Positions 32,331-46,414 of a stretch of 64,000 nt of DNA are shown here, one piece after another. Under the pieces are notes generated by a model. It did no database searches and was not told the DNA's origin. It was given only the letters and a program-made list of their open reading frames with translations. The DNA lies in assembly GCA_029721435.1 (NCBI GenBank), contig CM056574.1, positions 75,559,501 through 75,623,500 of the forward strand, in the 5' to 3' direction. Position numbers and translations under genes: made by a program. Positions within the stretch are counted from its first letter, which is position 1; each line of letters opens with the position of its first letter. The DNA is from Gymnothorax reevesii. Taxonomy: Eukaryota; Chordata; Actinopteri; Anguilliformes; Muraenidae.

Positions 32331-34949
32331 ACCTATTGTTTTTGATGGGATTTTTATTATTCTTCTTCTTCTTCTTCTTTTTCTTCTTCTTAGACTTTTT
32401 ATTCTGCTGCGAGAACGCATTTTTGAGGGCTTTGCCATGCACGAAAACTCACAAAAATTTGCCCACACGTCAGACGTGGTGAAAATTGCAAACTATTATT
32501 TATTTTGTGCTTGGACATGCCCTGGCGGCTCTATAGCGCCACCAAACACAAGGCCATTTTGGAACGCATTTGCTCGGATTCTAATGAAATTTTATAGGGT
32601 CATAGTAGTCATCATAAATTTTTTTGTCAATTTTTTTGAAATTTTTTTGCCACACAGGAAGTGAGCTATGAGCCATTTCTTGCGTTTTTTCAGATTTTAC
32701 GAACACATTTTTGAGGGCTTTATCATACTCGAAAACAGACCAAACTTGGCTTATTGACTAAAAATATTAAGTTCTTTGATTCTATATCTCATTTGGCAGT
32801 GGGTGAGACATGGTAGCTCTATAGCGCCCCCTAATACATAATTGCATTTTTGAGGGCATCAGCATGCTCGAAAACTCACAAAACTTTGCAAACATATTGA
32901 GCTGGTCATACTATTTACTAGGATATAGGGTTTACTGATAAATGTGTCAAAATTGCATTACAGCGCCACCTAGAAAATTTCAATGAAGCAGCCCTCGCAG
33001 CGTGTTTAACCTACATGTACAAAATTCGGTGGACATGTGTACTATGTCAAGACCTAAAAAAAAGTCTCTAGGTGCCATCACCTAAACTCAACAGGAAGTC
33101 CGCCATTTTTAATTGAATTTGCAAATTTTTAAAATTTTTTGCCATTCACAGGCGTCGTACTTTAACGAACTCCTCCTAGAGATTTTATCTGATCAACTTA
33201 AAATTTTGCTTATGACATCTAAAGACCTTGTCGATGTTAAATTGCGAAGCTTTTTTGGATTCATCAAACTTTGTATCCGTGGCGTCGCGGCGAATTTCGA
33301 TGTTCCGCCATGAAACAGGGAGTTGGTTTTATGCGCGTATGCTTTGTGAAATTTGCCCGAAACTTTACAGGCTTAATCAGAGTCTACTTCCAAATATACC
33401 TATATGTGGATATTGGATTGGGTGTGGTCAGGTGGCTCCACAGCGCCCTCTTGACACGGCCATGTTGACATAAAAGTGCTTGAATGTTCATAAAATTTAA
33501 TCTGATCATTGCATTTGTTTTTTTGGGCTATGTATATTTTTAAAAAAATTTTCGGCCAAACAGGAAGTGAGCTATGAACCATTTTCTGCGTTATTCCAAA
33601 TTTTACGAACACACATTTGAAGGCCTTAGCATACTCGAAAACATGCAAAACTTTGGAAAAATCATATATGTCTGATTGTCTTCAATTTGAGATATAAATT
33701 TGCAGTAAATCTGGCATTATGGCTCTATAGCGCCCCCAATCAGATTTTTAAAAGAATTGCCTTTTTTAGGGTCTCACCATGCTCAAAAACTCACAATATT
33801 TTGTACAATTCTAAATACCATCATTCTTATGACACTGATAAAAAATTTACAAATAGGCGTGGCAAAAATGGCATTATAGCGCCACCTGGAAAATTTCAAA
33901 GAAGCAGCCCTCGCATCGTGGTTGACCTGCACGAATGAACTTCGGTGGACATGTGGAATATCCTGAGACCTAAAAATAAGTCTCTTGGTGCCATGATCTA
34001 GACCCAACAGGAAGTTTGCCATTTTTAATTGAAATTGCAACTTTTTTAGATTTTTCGCAATTCGCAGGTGTAGTACTTTAACGAACTCCTCCTAGAGATT
34101 TTATCAGATCAACTTAAGATTTGGCAAATAATATTTAAAGACCTTGCTAATGTTAAATTGCGAAGCTATTTTGATTTAATCGAACGATGTATCCGTGGCT
34201 TCGCGGCGAATTTTGATATCCCGCCATGAAACAGGGAGTTGCTTTTACTGCCACATACTTTGTGGGATTTGCCCGTAACTTCCTATGCTTGATAAAATTG
34301 TCCTCCGAAGTATAAACATATGCTAATATTGGATCGAGAGGTGCTAGGTGGCTCCAGAGCGCCCTCTAGATATGGTCATGTTAAGATAAAAGTGCTTGAA
34401 TGTTCATGAAATTTGGTGTGATCATTGCATTCGTCATTCCGGGTAATGTTTAATTTTTCGGCCAAACAGGAAGTGAGCTATGAGCTATTTGCTGCGTTTT
34501 TCCAAATTTTTCTCAACACACGTTTTATGGCCTTAGAATGCTTCAAAACTTGCAAAACCTTGCTCAAATTATAAATGTCTTATTTTGTTTAATATCATCC
34601 ATCAATTGGTACTAAATGTGGCATAACGGCTCTATAGCGCCCCCAATCAGATTTATAAAAGAATTGCTCTTTTGAAGGTCTAAACATGCTAGAAAATTTA
34701 CAAAAATCAACACACTCATGGAGCTCGGTATTACGATTACGATCTTGTACATTTTGCGCTCAAGCATGTCAAAATGGTATCATAGCGCCCTGCAGAAAAT
34801 TTTTGCACTCCCCTCAGGAAAATACATTGTACGCGGTCCAGCAGTGTCCAATGGCTCTAAATGGACACCTGCACCCATCAGGATCTTGCTGCCACCCCAA
34901 CGTGCACAAGGGATGCGAGGGCCCTTTCAACGCTGCTTGCAGCTTTAAT
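32268..34949 (+). repeat. Array unit 1: head, three monomers, tail
   Basis: Box A occurs at 32,536, 33,438 and 34,358, box B at 32,822, 33,727 and 34,636, and box C at 32,962, 33,877 and 34,783. The period is thus 902-920 bp. The first, middle and last monomers differ in their box wording (CACCAAACAC, CCTCTTGACAC and CCTCTAGATAT after box A). The tail palindrome GCTGCTTGCAGC is at 34,932-34,943. Confidence 0.85.
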
Positions 34950-37900
34950 TAGGGCCCGAGCACCGACCGGTGCCAGGGCCCGGAACGGGTCCTGGCACCG
35001 AAGGTGCGAGGAACCTATTGTTTTTGATGGGATTTTTATTCTTCTTCTTCTTCTTCTTTTTATTCTGCTGCGAGAACGCATTTTTGAGGGCTTTGCCATG
35101 CACGAAAACTCACAAAAATTTGCCCACACGTCAGTCGTGGTGAAAATTGCAAAGTATTATTATTTTTGTGCTTGGACATGCCCCGGTGGCTCCATAGCGC
35201 CACCAAACACACGGCCATTTTGGAACGCACTTGCTCGGATTCTCACAAAATTTTATAGAGTCATAGTAGTCATCATAAATTTTTTTGTAAATTTTTTTGA
35301 AATTTTTTTGCCTCACAGGAAGTGAGCTATGAGCCATTTCCTGCGTTTTTTTAGATTTTACGAACACATTTTTGAGGGTTTTATCATACTCGAAAATTCA
35401 CCAGACTTGGCTCATACACTAGAAATATTACGTTCTTTGATTCGATATCTCATTTGGCACTGGGTGTGATATGGTAGCTCTATAGCGCCCCCTAATACAT
35501 AATTGCATTTTTGAGGGCTTCAGCATGCTTGAAAACTCACAAAACTTTGCAAACATATTAAGCAGGTCTTACTTTTAACTAGGATTTAGGGTTTACAGAT
35601 GGATGTGGCAAAATTGCATTACAGCGCCACCTAGAAAATTTCAATGAAGCAGCCCTCGCAGCATGTTTGACCTACATGTACAAAATTCGGTGGACATGTG
35701 TACTATGCCAAGACCTAAAAAAAAGTCTCTAGGTGCCATGACCTAGACTCAACAGGAAGTCCGCCATTTTTAATTGAATTTGCAAATTATTTAAATTTTT
35801 TGCCATTCACAGGCTTCGTACTTTAACAAACTCCTCCTAGAGATTTTATCCGATCAACTTAAAATTTTGAATTTAACATCTTAAGACGTTGTCGATGTTA
35901 AATTGCGAAGCTTTTTTGGATTCATTGAACTTTGTGTCCGTGGCGTCGCGGCGAATTTCGATGTTCCGCCATGAAACAGGAAGTTGGTTTTACGCGCACA
36001 TGCTTTGTAAAATTTGCGCGAAACTTTACAGGCTTTATAGGAGTCCACTTCCAAGTAGACCTATATGTTGATATTAGACTGGGTGTGGTCAGGTGGCTCC
36101 ACAGCGCCCTCTTGAAACGGCCATGTTGAGATAAAAGTGCTTGAATGTTCATGAAATTTGGTGTGATCATTGCATTGTTCATGTCGAGTTATTTTAATTT
36201 TTTTGAAATTTTTTGGCCAAACAGGAAGTGAGCTATGCGCCATTTCCTGCGTTTTTCCAAATTTTATAAACACATGTTTGGATGCTTTAGAATACTCGAA
36301 ATCTTGCAAAAAGTTGCACAAATTATAATTGTCTTATTATCTTCAATTTTATATATCAATTTACACTAAATTTGGCACAATGGCTCTATAGCGCCCCCAA
36401 TCAGATTTGAAAAAGAATTGCCATTTTGAGGGTCTCAGCATGTTCTAAAACTCACAAAATTTTGTAAATGTATAAAGACCATAATTTGTATTACTCTGAC
36501 AAAAAACTTTTATATATACATGGCAAAAATGTCACTATAGCGCCCCCTGGAAAATTTTAAATAAGCAGCCCTCGCAGCCTGGTAAACCTACATGTATGAA
36601 ATTCGGTAGACATGTGGAATATGCCGAGACCTACAAAAAATTCTCTTGGTGCCATGACCTACACTCAACAGGAAGTCTACCATTTTTCATTGAAGTTGCA
36701 ACTTTTTTGGATTGTTGGCCATTCACAGGTGTCGTACTTTAACAAACTCCTCCCAGAGATTTTATCTGATCAACTTAAAATTTGGCATATGACATTGAAA
36801 GACATCGTCGATGTTAAATTGCGAAGCTTTTTTGGATTCATCGAACTTTGTATCCGTGGCGTCGCGGTGAATTTCGATGTTCCGCCATGAAAATGGAAGT
36901 TTATTTTATGAGAATATGCTTTTGGAGATTTACATGAAACTTTACAGGCTTAATGATAGTTTAATTTCCAAATATACCTATATGTTGATATTGGAGTGGG
37001 TGTGGTCAGGTGGATCTTCAGCGCCCTCTTGACACGGCCATGTTGACATAAAAGTGCTTGAATGTTCATGAAATTTGGTCAGATCATTGCATTTGGTTTT
37101 CTGGGCAGTGCTGATTTTTTTGAAATTTTTTGGCCAAACAGGAAGTGAGCTATGAGTCATTTCCTGCGTTATTCCAAATTTTATGAACACACATTTGAAG
37201 GCCTTAGCATACTCAAAAACTTGCAAAACTTAGCTAAAATTTTATTTGTCACATTGTCTTCAATTTGAAACAAAAATTGGCAGTAAATGAGGCATCATGG
37301 CTCTATAGCGCCCCCAGTACGATTTTTAAAAGAATTACCCTTTTGAGGGTTTCAGCATGCTCAAAAACTCACAAAATTTTGTTCAATTTTAAAGACCATA
37401 TTTCCTATTACACTGATAAAAAATTTACAAATAGACGTGGCAAAAATGGCATTATAGCGCCCCCTGGAAAATTTCAAATAAGCAGCCCTCGCAGCCCGAT
37501 AAACCCACATGTATGAAATTCAGTAGACATGTGGAATATGCCGAGACGTACAAAAAAAGTCTCTTGGTGCCATGACCTAGACCCAACAGGAAGTCCGCCA
37601 TTTTTAATTGAAATTGCAACTTTTTTAGATTTTTCGCCATTCACAGGTGTCGTACTTTAACGAACTCCTCCGAGAGATTTTATCCGATCAACTTAATATT
37701 TGGCAAATAATTTCTAAAGACATTGCTGATGTTAAATTGTGAAGCTATTTTGATTTCATCGAACGATGTAACCGTGGCGTCGCGGCGAATTTTGATGTCC
37801 CGCCATGAAACAGGAAGTTGCTTATACTCCCACATACTTTGTGGGATTTGCCTGAAACTTCCTTTGCTTGATAAAATTGTCCTCCGAAGTATAAACAAAT

Positions 37901-38538
37901 GCTAATATTGAATCAGGAGGTCCTAGGTGGCTCCAGAGTGCCCTCTAGATATGGTCATGTTAAGATAAAAGTGTTTGAATGTTCATGAAATTTGGTGTGA
38001 TCATTGCATTCGTCATTCCGGGTAATGCTTAATTTTTTGAAATTTTTTGGTCAAACAGGAAGTGAGCTATGAGCTATTTCCTGCGTTCTTCCAAGTTTTT
38101 TTGAACACACGTTTTAAGGCCTGAGAATGCGTCAAAACTTGCAAAACCTAGCACAAATTATAAATGTCTTATTTTCTTTAATATCATCCATCAATTGGCA
38201 CTAAATGAGGCAAAATGGCTCTATAGCGCCCCCAATCAAATTTATAGAAGAATTGCTCTTTTGAAGGTCTAAACATGCTGGAAAATTTACAAAAATCAAC
38301 ACACTCATGGAGCTCGGTATTACGATTACTATGTTGTAGATTTTGCGCACACACATGTCAAAATGATATCATAGCGCCCTCCAGAAAATTTTTGCACTCC
38401 CCTCAGGAAAACACATTGTCCGCGGTCCAACAGCGTCCAACGGCTGTGAATGGACACTTGCACCCATCAGGATCTTGCTGCCTCCCCAACGTGCACGAGG
38501 GGGGCGAGGGCCCTTTCAACGCTGCTTGCAGCTTTAAT
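34950..38538 (+). repeat. Array unit 2: head, four monomers, tail
   Basis: The full head is present, with the 31-nt hairpin at 34,969-34,999. Box A occurs at about 35,198, 36,103, 37,020 and 37,934. The unit is 907 bp longer than unit 1, exactly one extra middle monomer. Confidence 0.85.
34969..34999. other. Long hairpin in the head (14-bp stem, GAA loop)
   Basis: The arms GGTGCCAGGGCCCG and CGGGTCCTGGCACC pair over 14 positions with one G-T pair around a GAA loop. A second hairpin (GCACC, GAA, GGTGC) follows at once, and CACCG/CGGTG precedes it. The same structure occurs at 32,287-32,317, 38,558-38,588, 42,154-42,184 and, inverted, 52,704-52,734. Confidence 0.9.
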
Positions 38539-41500
38539 TAGGGCCCGAGCACCGACCGGTGCCAGGGCCCGGAACGGGTCCTGGCACCGAAGGTGCGAGG
38601 AACCTATTGTTTTTGATGGGATTTTTATTATTCTTCTTCTTCTTCTTCTTCTTCTTCTTCTTCTTCTTCTTCTTTTTATTCTGCTGCGAGAACGCATTTT
38701 TGAGGGCTTTGCCATGCACGAAAACTCACAAAAATTTGCCCACACGTCAGTCGTGGTGAAAATTGCAAAGTATTACTATTTTTGTGCTTAGACATGCCTA
38801 GGTGGCTCTATAGCGCCACCAAACACGCGGCCATTTTGGAACGCACTTGCTCGGATTCTCACGAAATTCGATTGGGCCATAGCAGTCATGATAAATTTTT
38901 TTGGTAATTTTTTTGAAATTTTTTTGCCGCACAGGAAGTGAGCTACGAGCCATTTCCTGCGTTTTTTCAGATTTTACAAACACATTTTTGAGGGCCTTAT
39001 CATACTCAAAAACTCACCAAACTTGGCTCATAGACTAAAAATATTAAGTTCTTTGATTCGATGTCTCATTTGGCACTAAGTGTGACATGGTGGCCCTATA
39101 GCGCCCCCTAATACATAATTGCATTTTTGAGGGCCTCAGCATGCTCGAAAACTCACGTAACTTTGCAACAATATTAAGCCGATCATACCTTTCACTAGGC
39201 TATGAGGTTTACAGATGGATGTTGCAAGATTGCATTACAGCGCCACCTAGAATATTTCAATGAAGCAGCCCTCGCAGGGTGTTTAACATACATGTACAAA
39301 ATTCGGTGGATATGTGTACTATGCCAAGACCTAAAAAAAAGTCTCTTGGTGCCATGACCTAGACTCAACAGGAAGTCCGCCATTTTTAATTGAATTTGCA
39401 ACTTTTTTTTATTTTTTGTCATTCACAGGCGTCGTACTTTAACGAACTCCTCCTAGAGATTTTATCCGATCAACTAAAAATTTGGCACAGGCCATCTAAA
39501 GACATTCTCCATGTTAAATAGCGAAGCTTTTTTGGATTCATTGAAAATTGTGTCCGTGGCGTTGCGGCGAATTTCGATGTTCCGCCATTAAAATGGAAGT
39601 TGCTTTTCTGAGCACATGCATTGTGAAATTTGCGTGAAACTTTACAGGCTTAATAGTAGTCTACTTCCAAATATAACTATATGTTGATATTGGATTGGGT
39701 GTGGTCAGGTGGCTCCACAGCGCCCTCTTCACACGACCATGTTGATATAAAAGTGCTTGAATGTTCATGAAATTTGGTCTGATCATTGCATTGGTTTTTA
39801 TGGGCGATAATTATTTTTTTGAAATTTTTCGGCCAAACAGGAAGTGCGCTATGAGCCATTTCCTGCGTTATTCCAAATTTTACGAACGCACATTTGAAGG
39901 CTTTAGCATACTTGAAAACTTGTAAAACTTTGCAAAAATTATTTTTGTCCAATTGTCTTCAATTTGAGACAATAATTGGCAGTAAATGAGGCATTATGGC
40001 TCTATAGCGCCCCCAATCAGATTTTTCAAATAATTGCCTTTTTGAGGGTCTCAGCATGCTCAAAAACTCACAAAATTTTGTACAATTCTAAAGACCATCA
40101 TTCCTATCACACTGATAAAAATTTACATATTGGCGTGGCAAAAATGGCATTATAGCGCCCCCTGGAAAATTTCAAAAAAGTAGCCCTCGCACCATGGTTG
40201 ACCTGCATGTATGAACTTCGGTGGACATGTGGAATATCCTGAGACCTAAAACAAAGTCTCTTGGTGCCATGACCTAGACCCAACAGGAAGTCCGCCATTT
40301 TTAATTGAAATTGCAACTTTTTTTGATTTTTTGCCATTCACAGGCGTCGTACTTTCACGAACTCCTCCTAGAGATTTTATCCGATCAACTTAAAATTTTG
40401 CATATGACATCTAAAGACGTTGTCGATGTTAAATTGCGAAGCTTTTTTGGATTCATTGAACTTTGTATCCGTGGCGTCGCGGCAAATTTCAATGTTCCGC
40501 CATGAAACAGGAAGTTGGTTTTCCGCGCACATGCTTTGTGAGATTTGCGCAAAACTTTACAGGCTTCATAAGAGTCTACTTCCAAGTAGAACTATATGTT
40601 GATATTAGATTGGGTGTGGTCAGGTGGCTCCACAGTGCCCTCTTGACACAACTATGTTGAGATAAAAGTGCTTGAATGTTCATGAAATTTGGTTTGATCA
40701 TTGCATTTGTCATGCCAGGTTATGGTAATTTTTTTGGAATTTTTTGGCCAAACAGGAAGTGAGCTATGAGCCATTTCCTGCGTTTCTCCAAATTTTATTA
40801 ACACATATTTGGAAGCCTAAGAATACTCGAAATCTTGCAAAAAGTTGCACAAATTATAATTGTCTTATTATATTCAATCTTCTACATCAATTTGCACTAA
40901 ATTTGGCACCATGGCTCTATAGCGCCCCCAATCAGATTTTAAAAAGAATTGCTCTTTTGAGGGTCTCAGCATGTTCAAAAACTCACAAAATTTTGTTAAT
41001 GTATAAAAATCATCATTTGTATTACTCTGATAAAAAGCTTATATATAGGCTTGGCAAAATTGTCATAATAGCGCCCCCTGGATAATTTCAAATAAGCAGC
41101 CCTCGCAGCCTGGTAAACCTACATGTATGAAATTCGGTAGACATGTGATATATGCTGAGAACTAAAAAAAAGTCTCTTGGTGCCATGACCTAGACTCAAC
41201 AGGAAGTCCGCCATTTTTAATTGAAATTGCAACTTTTTTTGATTTTTTGCCATTCACAGGCGTCGTACTTTAAAAAACTCCTCCTAGAGATTTTATCCGA
41301 TCAACTTAATATTTGGCAAATAATATCTTAAGACCTTGCTAATGTTAAATTGCGAAGCAATTTTGATTTCATCGAACAATGTATCCGTGGCTTCGCGGCG
41401 AATTTTGATATCCCGCCATGAAACAGGGAGTTGCTTTTACTGCCACTTACTTTGTGGGATTTGCCCGAACCTTCTTCTGCTTGATAAAATTGTTCTCCGA

Positions 41501-42134
41501 AGTAAAAACATATGCTAATATTGGATCGGGAGGTGCTAGGTGGCTCCACAGCGCCCTCTAGATATGGTCATGTTAAGATAAAAGTGCTTGAATGTTCATG
41601 AAATTTGGTGTGATCGTTGCATTCGTCATTCCGGGTAATGTTTTGGCCAAACAGGAAGTGAGCTATGAGCTATTTTCAGTGTTTTTCCAAATTTTTCTGA
41701 AGACACGTTTTAAGGCCTTAGGATGCTTCAAAACTTGCAAAACCTTGCACAAATTATAAATGTCTTATTTTGTTTAATATCATCTATCAATTGGCACTAA
41801 ATGTGGCATAACGGCTCTATAGCGCCCCCAATCAGATTTATAAAAGAATTGCTCTTTTGAAAGTCTAAACATGCTGGAATATTTACAAAAATCAACACAC
41901 TCATAAAGCCCCATATTATGATTACTGTGTTGTAGATTTTGCGCACAGGCTAGTCAAAATGGTATCATAGCGCCCTCCAGAAAATTTTTGCACTCCCATC
42001 AGGAAACCACATTGTACGCGGTCCAGCAGTGTCCAATGCCTCTGAATGGACACCTGCAGCCATCAAGATCCTGCTGCCACCCCAACGTGCACGAGGGGGG
42101 CGAGGGCCCTTTCAACGCTGCTTGCAGCTTTAAT
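38539..42134 (+). repeat. Array unit 3: head, four monomers, tail
   Basis: Box A occurs at about 38,809, 39,718, 40,633 and 41,551. The TTC tract (38,632-38,673) is the longest on the plus strand. Length is 3596 bp, close to unit 2. Confidence 0.85.
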
Positions 42135-44815
42135 TAGGGCCCGAGCACCGACCGGTGCCAGGGCCCGGAACGGGTCCTGGCACCGAAGGTGCGAGGAACC
42201 TATTGTTTTTGATGGGATTTTTATTCTTCTTCTTCTTCTTCTTCTTCTTCTTTTTATTCTGCTACGAGAACGCATTTTTGAGGGCTTTGCCATGCACGAA
42301 AACTCACAAAAATTTGCCGACACGTCAGTCGTGGTGAAAATTGCAGAGAATTATTATTTTTGTGCTTGGACATGCCCCAGTGGCTCTATAGCGCCACCAA
42401 ACACGCGGCCATTTTGGAACGCACTTGCTCGGATTCTCTTGAAATTCAATAGGGCAATAGCAGTCACAAGAAATTTTTTTGTAAATTTTTTTGAAATTTT
42501 TTTGCCTCACAGGAAGTGAGCTATGAGCCATTTCCTGCGTTTTTTCAGATTTTACGAACACATTTTTGAGGGCCTTATCATTCTCGAAAACACACCTAAC
42601 TTGGCTCATAGATTGAAATTATGAAGATCTTTGATTCAATATCTCATTTGGCACTAGGTGTGTTATGGTGGCTCTATAGCGCCCCCTAATACATAATTGC
42701 ATTTTTGAGGGCATCAACATGCTCGAAAACTCACGAAAATTTGCAATCATATTAAGCTGGTTTTACTTTTTACTAGAAAGTGGGGTTTACGGATGGATAT
42801 GGCAAAATTGCATTACAGCGCCACCTAGAAAATTTCAATGAAGCAGCCCTCGCAGTGTGTTTAACCTGCATGTACAAAATTCGGTGGACATGTGTACTAT
42901 GCCAAGACCTAAAAAAAAGTCTCTTGGTGCCATGACCGAGACTCAACAGGAAGTCAGCCATTTTTAATTGAATTTGCAATTTTTTTTTATTTTTTGCCAT
43001 TCACAGGCGTCGTACTTTAACGAACTCCTCCTAGAGATTTTATCCGATCTACTTACAATTTCGCATATGACTTTTTAAGACCTGGTTGATGTTAAATTGC
43101 GAAGCTTTTTTGGATTCATCGAACTTTGTATCCGTGGCGTCGCGGCGAATTTCGATGTTCCGCCATGAAACAGGAAGTTGGTTTTACGCGCACATGCTTT
43201 GTGAGATTTGCGCGAAACTTCACAGGCTTGATAAGAGTCTACTTCCAAGTATACCTTTATGTTGATATTAGATTGGGTGTGGTCAGGTGGCTCCACAGCG
43301 CCCTCTTGACACGGCCATGTTGAGATAAAAGTGCTTGAATGTTCATGAAATTTGGCGTGACAATTGCATCTGTTTTTTTGGGCAGTAATTATTTTTTTGA
43401 AATTTTTTAACCAAACAGGAAGTGAGCTATGAGCCATTTCTTGCGTTATTCCAAATATTACGAACACAGGTTTGGAGGTATTACCATACTCAAAAACTTG
43501 CAAAACTTTGCAAAAATTTTATTTGTCTGATTGTCTTCAAGTTGAGACAGAATTTGGCAGTAAATTTGACATAATGGCTCTATAGCGCCCCCAATCAAAT
43601 TTTTAAAAGAATTGCCCTTTTGAGGGTCTCAGCATGCTCAAAAACCCACAAAATTTTGTACAACTCTAAAGCCTATCATTCCTATTACAAAATAAAAAAA
43701 TTTATATATAGGCATGGCAAAAATGGCATTATAGCGCCCCCTGGAAAATTTCAAATAAGCAGCCCTTGCATCGTGGTTCATCAGCATGTATGAACTTCTG
43801 TGAACAAGTGGAATATCCTGAGACCTAAAAAAAAGTCTCTTGGAGCCATGACGTAGACCCAACTGGAAGTTTGCCATTTTTAATTGAAATTTCAACTTTT
43901 TTAGATTTTTCGCCATTCGCAGGTGTCGTACTTTAACGAACTCCTCCTAGAGACTTTATCCAATCAACTTAAAATTTGGCGCATAATATCTTAAGACCTT
44001 GCTGATGTTAAATTGCGAAGCTTTTTTGGATATATCGAACGATGTATCCGTGGCATTGCGGCGAATTTCGGCGTCCCGCCATGAAACAGGAAGTTGGTAT
44101 AACTCCCACATACTTTGTGGGATTAGTCTAAAACTTTCCAAACTTGATAAACTTGTCTTCCCAAGTATAAATATATGCTAATATTAGATCGGAAATGGCC
44201 ATGTAGCTCCACAGCGCCCTCTAGATACTACCATGTTAAGATAAAAGTGCTTGAATGTTCATAAAATTTGGTGTCATCATTGCATTAGTCATTCCGGGCA
44301 ATGCTTAATTTTTTGAAATTTTTTGGCCAAACAGGAAGTGAGCTATGAGCTATTTCCTGCGTTTTTCCAAATTTTACGAATACACGTATTAAGGCCTTAG
44401 AATGGTCCAAAACTTGCAAAAACGTGGCAAAAATTATCATTGTCTTATTGCCTTGAATTTGATACATCAACTGGGACTAAATGTGGCATAATGGCTCTAT
44501 AGTGCCCCCAGTCAGATTCTTTAAACAATTGCTTTTTTGGGGCTCGAAGCGTGCTTAAAAATTTACGAAAATCAACACACACATGATGCCCGGTATTCCA
44601 ATAACTATGTTGTAGATTTTGCGCACAGGCATAACAAAATGGTATCATAGCGCCATCCAGAAGATTTTTGCAATCCCATCAGGAAAACACATTGTACACA
44701 GGCTAGCAGTGTCCAATGGCTGTTAATGGACAACTGCACCCATCAAGGTCTTGCTGCCACCCCACTGTGCACAAGGGGTGCGAGGGCCCTTTCAACGCTG
44801 CTTGCAGCTTTAATT
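42135..44815 (+). repeat. Array unit 4: head, three monomers, tail
   Basis: Box A occurs at about 42,389, 43,297 and 44,212. Length is 2681 bp, within 1 bp of unit 1. Confidence 0.85.
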
Positions 44816-46414
44816 ATTATTATTATTCTGCTGCGAGAATGCATTTTTGAAGGCTTTACCATGCACGAAAACTCACAAAAATTTGCACACACGTCAGACT
44901 TGGTGAAAATTACAAAGTTTTAAATTTTTAGTGCTTGGACATGCCCCATTGGCTCTATAGCGCCACCAAACACACGGCCATTTTGGAACGCACTTGCTTG
45001 GATTCTCATGAAATTCGACAGGGCCACAGCAGTCATAATAAATTTTTTTGTCAAGTTTTTTGAAATTTTTTTGCCGCACAGGAAGTGAGCTATGAGCCAT
45101 TTCCTGCGTTTTTTCAGATTTTACGAACACATTTTTGAGGGCCTTATTATCCTTAAAAATTCACCAAACTTGGCTAATAGACTAAAAATATTAAATACTT
45201 GGATTCGATATCTCATTTTGCACTGAGTTTGACATGGTAGCTCTATAGCGCCCCCTAACACATAATTGCATTTTTGAGGACCTCAGCATGCTCGAAAACT
45301 CACGAAACTTTGCAGACCTATTAAGCTGGTCATACTATTTACTAGGATATAGGGCTTGAAGAAAAATGTGGCAAAATTGCATTACAGCGCCACCTAGAAA
45401 ATTTCAATGAAGCAGCCCTCGCAGCGTGTTTAATCTACATGTTCCAAATTCGGTGGACATATGTATTATGCCAAGACCCAAAAAAAAGTTTCTTGGTGCC
45501 ATGACCTAGACTCAACAGGCAGTCCGCCATTTTTAATTGAATTTGCAATTTTTAAAAATTTTTTGCAATTCACAGGCATCGTACTTTAACGAAAAGACGT
45601 CGTCGATGTTAAATTGCGAAGCTTTTTTGGATTCATCGAACTTTGTATCCATGGCGTCGCGGCGAATTTCGATGTTCTGCCATGAAAATAGAAGTTGCTT
45701 TTATGAGCATATGCTTTGGGAGATTTACGTGAAACTTTACAGGCTTAATGATAGTCTAATTCCAAATATACCTATATGTTGATATTGGAGTGGGTGTGGT
45801 CAGGTGGCTCTACAGCGCCCTCTTGACACGGCCATATTGATATAAAAGTGCTTGAATGTTCATGAAATTTAATCTGATCATTGCATTTGTTTTTCTGGGC
45901 TGTGCTGATTTTTTTGAAATTTTTCGGCCAAACAGGAAGTGAGCTATGAGCTATTTTCTTGCGTTTTTCCAAATTTTACGAACACACGTTTTAAGGCCTT
46001 AGAATGCTCCAAAACTTGCAAAACCATCCAAAAATTAGAACTGTCTTATTCTCTTCAATACATCCATCAATTGGCACTAAATGGGGCATAATGGCTCTAT
46101 AGCGCCCCCAATAATATTTATAAAAGAATTGCTCTTCTGAAAGTCTAAACATGCTGGAAAATGTACAAAAATCAAAACACTCATGGAGCCCCGTATTACG
46201 ATTACTGTGTTGTAGATTTTGTCCACAGGCAAGTCAAAATGGTATCATAGCGCCCTCCAGAAAATTTTTGCACTCCCATCAGGAAACCACATTGTACGCG
46301 GTCCAGCTGTGTCCAATGGCTCTGAATGGACACCTGCAGCCATCAAAATCTTGCTGCCACCCCTATGTGCACAGGGGGGGCGAGGGCTCTTTCAATGCTG
46401 CTTGCAGCTTTAAT
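44816..46414 (+). repeat. Array unit 5: headless, shortened, two monomers
   Basis: After the unit 4 tail the sequence goes straight into ATTATTATTATTCTGCTGCG without a GC-rich head. Box A occurs at about 44,958 and 45,813. A deletion joins AACGAAAAGACG near 45,593, and the last monomer is a fusion. Confidence 0.8.

Noticed and set aside
32222..32482. Open frames rich in leucine, phenylalanine or lysine near each head
   Set aside because: They are translations of the TTC/GAA microsatellite in three frames, and tract length differs between units.
34861..35325. Recurring frame beginning 'MDTCTHQDLAA' across tail, head and TTC tract
   Set aside because: It spans two different units and the microsatellite, so it is a by-product of the junction and not a gene.
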